A stretch of DNA of 19,219 nt from Flavobacteriales bacterium UBA952 (GTDB lineage: Bacteria; Bacteroidota; Bacteroidia; Flavobacteriales_D; Crocinitomicaceae). The notes under the pieces are model-generated. The model worked only from the letters and a program-made list of their open reading frames with translations, was not told the origin of the DNA and made no database searches. Position 1 is the stretch's first letter, and each line of letters starts with the position of its first letter. The stretch is taken from positions 208,007-227,225 of the forward strand of contig DBCS01000007.1 of assembly GCA_002293185.1 (NCBI GenBank), read 5' to 3'. Position numbers and translations under genes: made by a program. Below, one piece after another: positions 13,193 to 19,219 of this stretch.

Positions 13193-13676
13193 ATCTTTTT
13201 CTTTGAAGAAGTTTCGTATAAATAGTGGATGGTAACTTCCATTCAAACTTCAAATGATGAATAAATACCTTGTTTGGTTTTAATGGATGAATGTCGTCCT
13301 CTTGCAATACCTTTTGAAGAACAACCCAATCAACACTTTTTTGATTGATGCTTGGCTTTAATCTTAAAATATTTGCTCTGTGTCGTTTGTAGTATTTTTT
13401 GAAAAGCACACAACTAAAATCAAACTCTTGAACTGCATTTAAGAACATATCCAATTCTTGTTCACTCAAACTTGGCTTCAAGGTCGATAAATCGTAAACA
13501 GAAATATGTTTGAAACTATCTGGAATAAAAGGACTTTCTTCAATTTCCTTGTCGCTCAAACGCTTTGCTTGATTTTGTGGGCGTGGTAATTTTATTCTGA
13601 ACTCTGAAATTAGTTTGTAGTAAGAATTGTTCTTTCGATACCCAAGTGTCAATATGTTCAAAATGATTTCTAACAT
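13179..13676 (-). CDS. Hypothetical protein in the restriction operon
   Basis: The 165-residue basic protein has a hydrophobic N-terminus (MLEIILNILTLGY) too short and not followed by a cleavage site, then a charged helical body ending in QRKRYVHH. No domain is recognised. The ATG overlaps the stop of the HsdM-HsdS gene by seven bases and its stop overlaps the next ATG by 14 bases, so it is translated within the operon and is unlikely to be an accidental frame. A role with the restriction enzyme or the following nuclease is inferred from context only. Confidence 0.6.
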   Translation of the reverse strand: MLEIILNILTLGYRKNNSYYKLISEFRIKLPRPQNQAKRLSDKEIEESPFIPDSFKHISVYDLSTLKPSLSEQELDMFLNAVQEFDFSCVLFKKYYKRHRANILRLKPSINQKSVDWVVLQKVLQEDDIHPLKPNKVFIHHLKFEWKLPSTIYTKLLQRKRYVHH

Positions 13677-16174
13677 TCAACAGTTGCTTTTTCCTTCACA
13701 CCCCAAACCTCGTTGATCTTATCCTTTATCTTTTGCTCAAATAAGGCAATAAGTTGATTGTTGGCATTTATCATTTCTTGCTCTTTTTCAATTTGTGAAA
13801 CGATTTCATATTGTTCTGAATTAGTTGGTAATGAAATTTGTGTTTCCTCAATTAAGTTGTTATAAAGTCTGGCAATTGTTCCGCCTTCCGCTGGAACCCA
13901 TTTTATTATTTGATAATATATATACAGAAATGAATTTAATATTTTGGTTTCGTCATTTTCAATCCATACAATATTAGAATCTTGAAAATATGCTGGGTTT
14001 CCATCAAAAACAACTGTTCTTCCAATAGTGCCAGAAGTTGAAATTAAAATATCTCCCTTTTTCGGATAAGAAAACTTTGACAAATATTCATTGTAAAGTT
14101 CTTGACTAATATAAGCATCTGGCTCTTTTCCAAAAGTCCCTATTTTATAAAAAGGAACATCTCCTTTGTCAGTAGTTTGTTCCTTAAAAATCCTTTTACA
14201 CATTCTAATCTTGCCAATCTCTCCCAACTCCACCACATCCCATTCTGGATTGATCGTAATAGTAGGTTTGTAGTTCTCCACCACCATTTTTGCACCGTCA
14301 ATGATTTTCTGATACCCCTCAATCTCGGCAACAATCTGCTTTTGGATTTCAAGCGGTGGGAGAGGGATTTGGAGTTCTGAAAAAGCAGATTTGGAGATCT
14401 CTTTAAAAGTCCCTCCAGTAGCAATTTCATTCATTTCTTCAACCAAGTTTGAAATGGCAAATGCAATAAATTTTGGATTTACTTTTGAAAAATCTTTTAT
14501 TATAATATTCTTAAATCCTTGATTAGTTGAAAGCGGGATATTATTGATAGCAATTCTACCAATTGTTGCTCGTGAGGAAACTAAAATTGAATTTACTGGT
14601 AACATTTTCGCTGATGACTTCTTCAATCCTAATTCAGTAATTGTTCTTTCAGTTGAGTTTATAGAGGTCACAAAGTCACTCGCTGGTAAATCTTTTAATG
14701 TTGCCCAGTTAATTTCACCATTCCAAAATTCTGGAATTTCAGAACTTGGTGTTCCGCCACTCTCAATATTAAAAAGTTCGACGTCTCCCAGTTTCACCAT
14801 TTTATATTCTGTCAGTGCAACTGCATTTACCATATACCTTTCCCCACTCAAAACAATATCCTTATTGGCTAAAATCTTTTCTTTTTCTACCAAATGGCAT
14901 AAATCGTTGTAGGCCTCCGTGTCAAAATTCTTTCCTTCTTCAATACTATTTTTAAATGCTGTAAATACTTCAAGAGCAGTTGGTAAATCATTTTTATCAA
15001 TCTCACGTCGTTGTGCACCTAAATCAAAACCGTCGTTGTTTATTTTGATGAATAAAACCTTGTCGCTTTTTTTAGCCAGACTTTTGTCTAACATTAAAAT
15101 GCTTGTTTTTACGCCACTATACGGATTAAAACAACCAGCGGGCAAGGATATAACAGCAATCAAACTATCCTCCACCAATAACTTGCGCAGTTGCTTGTAA
15201 GCGGTTTGTGTCGTGGCAACAATTCCATTCGGAACAACAATTCCAGCACGTCCGTTTTTATTAAGGTGTTCGGCAATGTAATCCGTGAACAATACTTCGG
15301 CTTTGTTGGCTTGCACGCCAAATTTCTTGTGTGGGCGTATTCCACCTTTTGGTGTCATAAACGGAGGGTTTGCCAAGATCACGTCAAAAGTTTCGTTCCA
15401 ACGGTCTTCACTGCTTAAGGTATCATATTCAAATATCTTTGGGGTCGTAAAACCGTGCAAGTACATATTCACTAAACTCAAGCGTACCATATCTGGGCTA
15501 ATGTCATAGCCAGTAAAGTTCTCTGCTAATTTTTTACGTTCGTCTGGTGTCAATTTATCCCCAGCACGTTTATCTGTGTTTTGCTCAAGTATATGCTTGT
15601 AAGCACTCAACAAAAATCCAGAAGTTCCACACGCTGGGTCGGCAACCGTTTCATTTTTCTTTGGGTCAAGGCATTTTGCAATAAAATCAATGACGTGGCG
15701 TGGAGTTCTGAATTGTCCAGCGTCACCTTGACTACCCATTACACTTAACAAGTATTCAAATGCGTCGCCTAACTTCTCGCTATGGCTGTACTCAAATTCA
15801 TTGATGTGTTTCAAAAACAATTTCAATGTGGCTGGGTCACGATACGGTAAATAAGCGTTCTTGAAAATGTTTCGGAATAATTCTGGAAGGCTGGCATTGG
15901 TTTGTAAGATGTCCAATGCTTCACTGTACAAATCAAGCATTTCCTTTCCACCCAACGAAGGGTCTAAAATCTTTCGCCAACTGTATTTCTCAAAATCGCC
16001 AGTAAAGAATTTTGGTTTACCACCTAATTCCATTGATTCCTTGTCCATATCGTCCATAAACTTATAGATGAGGGCAAGTGTAATTTGCTCAATTTGGCTT
16101 TTTGGATCTGGAACTTTACCTACTAATGTGTCTCGGCAATTATCAATGTTTTTTTTTGTAAGGTTATCTAACAT
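13670..16174 (-). CDS. hsdM-hsdS: Fused type I restriction methylase and specificity protein (HsdM-HsdS)
   Basis: One 834-residue protein carries both functions. Residues 1-130 form the HsdM N-terminal helical domain; 135-455 the N6-adenine methylase with DAFEYLL, GQFRTPRHV, motif I ADPACGTSGF (178-187) and motif IV ANPPF (268-272). Residues about 458-640 form a first HsdS target-recognition domain (KLGDVELFNIESGGTPSS, ending IPLPPLEIQKQIVAEIEGY and a helical linker). Residues about 645-834 form a second (VVELGEIGKIRM, ending EQYEIVSQIEKEQEM and a long helix). HsdM and HsdS are normally separate polypeptides. Two full TRDs imply a bipartite DNA target. The start lies four bases after the hsdR stop. 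Confidence 0.9.
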   Translation of the reverse strand: MLDNLTKKNIDNCRDTLVGKVPDPKSQIEQITLALIYKFMDDMDKESMELGGKPKFFTGDFEKYSWRKILDPSLGGKEMLDLYSEALDILQTNASLPELFRNIFKNAYLPYRDPATLKLFLKHINEFEYSHSEKLGDAFEYLLSVMGSQGDAGQFRTPRHVIDFIAKCLDPKKNETVADPACGTSGFLLSAYKHILEQNTDKRAGDKLTPDERKKLAENFTGYDISPDMVRLSLVNMYLHGFTTPKIFEYDTLSSEDRWNETFDVILANPPFMTPKGGIRPHKKFGVQANKAEVLFTDYIAEHLNKNGRAGIVVPNGIVATTQTAYKQLRKLLVEDSLIAVISLPAGCFNPYSGVKTSILMLDKSLAKKSDKVLFIKINNDGFDLGAQRREIDKNDLPTALEVFTAFKNSIEEGKNFDTEAYNDLCHLVEKEKILANKDIVLSGERYMVNAVALTEYKMVKLGDVELFNIESGGTPSSEIPEFWNGEINWATLKDLPASDFVTSINSTERTITELGLKKSSAKMLPVNSILVSSRATIGRIAINNIPLSTNQGFKNIIIKDFSKVNPKFIAFAISNLVEEMNEIATGGTFKEISKSAFSELQIPLPPLEIQKQIVAEIEGYQKIIDGAKMVVENYKPTITINPEWDVVELGEIGKIRMCKRIFKEQTTDKGDVPFYKIGTFGKEPDAYISQELYNEYLSKFSYPKKGDILISTSGTIGRTVVFDGNPAYFQDSNIVWIENDETKILNSFLYIYYQIIKWVPAEGGTIARLYNNLIEETQISLPTNSEQYEIVSQIEKEQEMINANNQLIALFEQKIKDKINEVWGVKEKATVEC

Positions 16175-16178
16175 AAGT

Positions 16179-18731
16179 TTATGCGGCTATAAATTTGTCC
16201 AATGGGACGTAAGTTCTAATGTAATTTGGGATTACCTCTCTCAAATTTGGTGCAACTCGAACGAAGTCCTCCTTGCTCAAAGTTGATAGGGTATTTAAAG
16301 CGGTGAAATCTTTGGTGTCTATCACTTGACGAACTTCTGGGTCGGTCAGATAGGCAAAAAAGAAATACTTCAAGGCACTAAGGTCGGTCACTTCGGAAAG
16401 GTCAATGGTGGAAATGAACTTCTCAAATTCCTCTTGAATTAAAATGTCTTTACTTTTTATCTCATTGCCATTGAAAATCATATCCAAGATTTCCTTTACT
16501 GAAATTTTACGGTCAATTTTTAAGGCTCTACGTAATTTATCTAAGGTATAATGCCCTCCGTCTTGGTTAAGGAATTTCTCTAAAGTCAAATAAGTTGCAG
16601 TGTCCAAGTTTCCTTCCTCCATTGCTTGAACAATGTCAGTATCTTGCTGAATTTCCTCTTCAAATTGCTGAAAGAACATTTTGTCCACCTTCATTCCTTC
16701 AAATCCCACCTTCGATTCGTTCCAACTGGAAATTTTATCGGATTGAGTATATTCAAATCCGTCCTTTTTTGGCTTTGGATCAATTACTGGGGGAACACCG
16801 TCAACAGTTGGTTTAACACTGGGAAGTTTCAATACTTGGTCGTAATCGTATTTTTCCTCGAAATACTCACAAACAGCAAAGAAATCAAACAGTTTGAACG
16901 ATTCCTTCTTTACTTGTATTACTTGTTCCTCAAAACCGTCTTTGTATTTGTGTTCAAAGGTGAAAATTCGAGTTCCACGTCCTTTTATCTGAATAAATTC
17001 AGTAGGTGAGAAAATAGGACGCATTAAGGCAAGGTTTAAGATATTCGGACAATCCCAACCAGTGGTCATCATTCCAACCGTTACACAAACACGTGCTTTG
17101 CTTGTTTTGTAGTCCATTAGAATTTCATCGTCCTTTCTAAATTGGCTATAACCAAGCAGTTTATCGTTACTGAAATCAACGGTCATTTGCTGACTGTTCA
17201 TTACGTTTGACGTAACTTGTACAGCAAAATCACTTTTGTATTTATTTGGCCATTTCTTGTCGGCATAGACATTCAGTAACTGCGTCAATTTAGCAGCGTG
17301 TTTTTGACTAACGGCAAACACCAAACTTTTGCCAATTTCATTCGTAATAGGGTCAAGCCAAGCATTGTCAACAAATGTTTGAACGAAAACACTATTTGTA
17401 ATATCCGAGAAGAACTTCTTTTCAAATTGTGATTGCTTGTATTGCACTTCTTCAGAAACCTCTTCCCCAGATTCGTTGGTTAAAGTTACGAGAGCAGAAT
17501 AACCTTCGTCTGACAAAAGTTTTGTGGTTACGTCAGTTCGTGCGTCAATAACCGTTGGCTGAACAAGTATTCCGTCCTTTGCTCCTTGAGCAAGCGTGTA
17601 GCGATAGGTTGGAATACCACTTTCACAACCAAAAGTGGTGTAGGTATCCAAAAGAACCCTTTTTTCTAATTCACGTGGATCATCAAAATTGTCCGTGTCA
17701 ATGTTTTTGAGGTAATCTTTAGGAGTAGCGGTCAGTCCTAATTTGTAGCCCAGAAAATACTCAAACAAAGCACGGCTGTTTCCACCACCAATTAAGCGGT
17801 GTGATTCGTCTGATACAATCAAATCGAAATCAGTAGGCGAAAAGTGACTACGGTATTTATTGTTAATCAACAAGGATTGAATGGTCGTCACAACAATTTC
17901 TGCTTTTCTCCAGTCAGCCTTATTTTCTTTGTAAACGACCGTTGTGTAATCGTTTTTGAGGTAGTTGTTAAAGTCCTTTCGTGCTTGTTCTTCCAATTCA
18001 AGTCGGTCAACCAAGAACAAAACCCTTCTGGTATTTCCAGTGCGAATGAACAAACGAATGGCCGCAGCACTTGTTAACGTTTTACCAGTTCCAGTGGCCA
18101 TTTCCAATAGAAAGCGTTTACCTCCTTCTTTAATCTTTGCTTGAATACTGTGAATGGCTTCAACTTGATAATATCTCAAAAAACGCAATCGGTTGTTTTT
18201 GATGAAGTCTTGTCGAGTGGCTTCATTTTGATATTCTGGGAACTCGGCATAATTCGGCAACATAGTCAATGCGATATAATCGTCATTTACTTGCTCGGTA
18301 TATAACCGTTCTGGGTTTGGCGTAAATTCTGTGAAATTTTGAAGTGATTTTGGTGTTGGAAAATTCGTAATCAATTCTGGGCTTCCTTCTTCAATATTCC
18401 AGAAATAGTGAACATTTCCATTTGATAGAATAACGTAATTCACTTTATTCGCAATCGCATACCTTCTTGCTTGTTCCTTTGCTGAGATCGGATCGATTGA
18501 TTCTTTCTTTGCTTCCAAAACAACTAATGGATTTCCTCTGTCGTCCAAAAGTAAAAAGTCAATTAGACCACCTTTTGCTTTTTCAAAATCATCACCTAAC
18601 TCTTCAAATTTGACATTGCTTTCCAAGGAAATATTTGCTTTTCCTTCAGCATTGTCAAAAAATCTCCATCCAGCCTCTTCAAGAAGTTTGTTGATTTTAA
18701 TACGGGCTGTTGCTTCTAAGGTGTTAGACAT
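16179..18731 (-). CDS. hsdR: Type I restriction endonuclease subunit R (EcoEI-like)
   Basis: The 850-residue protein is the translocase/nuclease subunit. The N-terminal nuclease domain shows GGLIDFL (Asp58) and VVLEAKKE (Glu73, Lys75), the D...ExK signature. The SF2 motor has Walker A TGTGKT (213-218), DESH (308-311), LTATP (333-337) and motif VI IQIKGRGTR. The C-terminal region (KYFFFAYLTDPEVRQVIDTKDFTALNTL in this area) resembles the EcoEI-type R C-terminal domain. It uses ATP to translocate DNA and cuts DNA lacking the methylation set by the fused HsdM-HsdS. It follows the XRE gene after two bases, so both belong to one operon. All key motifs are intact. Confidence 0.93.
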   Translation of the reverse strand: MSNTLEATARIKINKLLEEAGWRFFDNAEGKANISLESNVKFEELGDDFEKAKGGLIDFLLLDDRGNPLVVLEAKKESIDPISAKEQARRYAIANKVNYVILSNGNVHYFWNIEEGSPELITNFPTPKSLQNFTEFTPNPERLYTEQVNDDYIALTMLPNYAEFPEYQNEATRQDFIKNNRLRFLRYYQVEAIHSIQAKIKEGGKRFLLEMATGTGKTLTSAAAIRLFIRTGNTRRVLFLVDRLELEEQARKDFNNYLKNDYTTVVYKENKADWRKAEIVVTTIQSLLINNKYRSHFSPTDFDLIVSDESHRLIGGGNSRALFEYFLGYKLGLTATPKDYLKNIDTDNFDDPRELEKRVLLDTYTTFGCESGIPTYRYTLAQGAKDGILVQPTVIDARTDVTTKLLSDEGYSALVTLTNESGEEVSEEVQYKQSQFEKKFFSDITNSVFVQTFVDNAWLDPITNEIGKSLVFAVSQKHAAKLTQLLNVYADKKWPNKYKSDFAVQVTSNVMNSQQMTVDFSNDKLLGYSQFRKDDEILMDYKTSKARVCVTVGMMTTGWDCPNILNLALMRPIFSPTEFIQIKGRGTRIFTFEHKYKDGFEEQVIQVKKESFKLFDFFAVCEYFEEKYDYDQVLKLPSVKPTVDGVPPVIDPKPKKDGFEYTQSDKISSWNESKVGFEGMKVDKMFFQQFEEEIQQDTDIVQAMEEGNLDTATYLTLEKFLNQDGGHYTLDKLRRALKIDRKISVKEILDMIFNGNEIKSKDILIQEEFEKFISTIDLSEVTDLSALKYFFFAYLTDPEVRQVIDTKDFTALNTLSTLSKEDFVRVAPNLREVIPNYIRTYVPLDKFIAA

Positions 18732-18733
18732 AA

Positions 18734-19018
18734 TTAGTTATTTGGGTTAATAATTATGTTCATTGCCTTCTTTCCTAACGGCTCATCTTTTATTAGTTCG
18801 TTCAATTGGTCGGCCAAATAAAGAGTAAGTAATTCTTCTTTATCAGCATTTAATATCTCTGCTATTTTTGGAACGAGGTCTTTTTTCAAGTTACGAACAC
18901 CTTTTTCGATTTTACTTAATAGGGCTGTATCTATTTCAAGATGTGCAGCCACTTGTCGCAAGTACAAGTGCTGTTGTTCTCTTAAACTTTTGATTTTATC
19001 TCCAAACCTATTTTCCAT
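18734..19018 (-). CDS. XRE-family regulator, likely controller of the restriction operon
   Basis: This 94-residue protein is a lambda-repressor-type HTH protein: FGDKIKSLREQQHLYLRQVAAHL, then EIDTALLSKIEKGVRNLKKDLVPKIAEILN (read in parts, residues about 5-58). A helical tail with acidic residues follows. It is the first gene of the restriction operon, two bases before hsdR, as found for controller proteins of restriction systems. An operator-like palindrome and half-site lie over its promoter (19028-19055). It probably autoregulates and times expression on entry to a new cell (inference). Confidence 0.85.
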   Translation of the reverse strand: MENRFGDKIKSLREQQHLYLRQVAAHLEIDTALLSKIEKGVRNLKKDLVPKIAEILNADKEELLTLYLADQLNELIKDEPLGKKAMNIIINPNN

Positions 19019-19027
19019 CGTTGTAAT

Positions 19028-19055
19028 TTTGACTTGTCAAATTATGTCAAATATA
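19028..19055 (-). promoter_or_regulatory. Candidate XRE operator overlapping the restriction-operon promoter
   Basis: A perfect palindrome TTTGAC-tt-GTCAAA (19028-19041) is followed by a further half-site. GTCAAAT at 19036-19042 repeats at 19046-19052, exactly 10 bases apart. On the minus strand TATATTTG (19055-19048) is an exact TAnnTTTG -7 element, so the outer half-site is part of the promoter and the palindrome covers the predicted start of transcription. This suits repression by the XRE protein. No -33 TTTG at usual spacing. Confidence 0.55.
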
Positions 19056-19186
19056 ACAAACAATACGAATAAATATGTATTTTCGAAGTAGTACTAATTC
19101 AGATTAAGTAAGGGAGGATTATTTAGTTTTTGTATCATATTTGTACCTCTATGCGCTGTACCCCATTGTTTTAAAGGAAAAGTAGA
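19056..19186. other. AT-rich gap at the right end of the element
   Basis: No gene is seen. ATTTAGT (19121-19127) followed by GTATC (19132-19136) echoes the ATTTAGT and GTATC/GATAC cluster at the left end (3921-3995), which would fit arm sites at both ends. No stem-loop terminator is apparent. Confidence 0.3.
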
Positions 19187-19204
19187 TATTGTATAGGTAA
19201 ATAA
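19187..19204 (+). other. Weak candidate right attachment site
   Basis: TATTGTATAGGTAAATAA matches the mnmE-end core (3817-3834) at 13 of 18 positions, including TTGTAT and GG. It lies outward of the last cargo gene and in the same orientation as the left core. A true pair normally shares an identical overlap region; only six bases in a row agree here, so this is tentative. Confidence 0.3.
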
Positions 19205-19219
19205 ACGCCGATAAACAAC

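Larger units (their letters stand above)
3817..19204. mobile_element. Integrative genomic element in the 3' end of mnmE carrying a restriction/defence cargo
   Basis: Directly after the mnmE stop codon the base composition turns AT-rich and the gene content changes to a zinc-finger/HTH protein, tyrosine recombinase, RepA-like ATPase, toprim-like protein, serine recombinase and a type I restriction system. Integration at the 3' end of mnmE is established for Salmonella Genomic Island 1. No relaxase, coupling protein, capsid or terminase gene is visible. The right boundary is uncertain: 19204 is the end of a weak core-like copy, and the true end may lie outside the window. The left boundary is well supported. 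Confidence 0.75.

Noticed and set aside
13193..13246. N-terminal extension of the DUF4268-like protein
   Set aside because: It would overlap the preceding gene by 68 bases and needs a non-ATG start, while ATG 13192 gives a compact operon overlap and a normal N-terminus.

Overview
The window looks like a Bacteroidota chromosome, probably Flavobacteriales or a relative. Evidence: several start-proximal TAnnTTTG sequences (the -7 element of this phylum), few Shine-Dalgarno sequences, an ALDH7-type dehydrogenase and MnmE of Bacteroidota character, and a mobile-element core (zinc-finger/HTH protein, tyrosine recombinase, HTH, RepA-like ATPase, toprim-like protein) typical of this phylum. No rRNA or tRNA gene was seen, so a finer placement is not possible.

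Region 1 (1-3834) is ordinary chromosome with visibly higher GC: the 3' part of a CvpA-family membrane protein gene, an exported probable outer-membrane barrel protein, a bidirectional terminator, an ALDH7-type aldehyde dehydrogenase on the minus strand, and mnmE diverging from it. Region 2 (about 3817 to the right end) is AT-rich and reads as one integrated element whose left end is the last codons of mnmE. Salmonella Genomic Island 1 is known to use the same target, and the core here (3817-3834) encodes the invariant CIGK tail of MnmE. A weak, imperfect copy of that core (13 of 18 bases) lies at 19187-19204, just before the window ends, and may be the right attachment site.

The element has two halves. 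The left half (4064-10851) is a plus-strand mobility, replication and regulation module. It carries a zinc-finger/HTH protein (possible excisionase), a tyrosine recombinase, a translationally coupled unknown protein, a second HTH protein, a RepA-like ATPase, a zinc-finger/toprim-like primase-type protein, an unknown protein, two small single-TM proteins that look like tandem paralogues, a serine recombinase and a nucleoside-deoxyribosyltransferase-like protein. Its gene-free gaps carry recurring TTTACAA/TTGTAAA motifs, including four TTACA units at exact 10-bp spacing and palindromes of 7-4-7 layout. These suggest one element-encoded regulator or initiator acting at several sites. No relaxase, capsid, portal or terminase gene is visible.

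The right half (10852-19018) is cargo. It holds a strongly structured gap with an 11-bp perfect inverted repeat, a very AT-rich gene of unknown function (11089-12069) with its own promoter, and, facing it, a five-gene minus-strand defence operon: XRE regulator, HsdR, a fused HsdM-HsdS protein, an unknown 165-residue protein, and a PD-(D/E)XK/DUF4268-like nuclease. The XRE gene is preceded by a palindrome plus phased half-site overlapping its -7 element, which suggests autoregulation as with restriction controller proteins. The best candidates for something undescribed are the repeat-linked control network, the relaxase-less element itself, the unknown gene at 11089, and the two extra genes at the end of the restriction operon.
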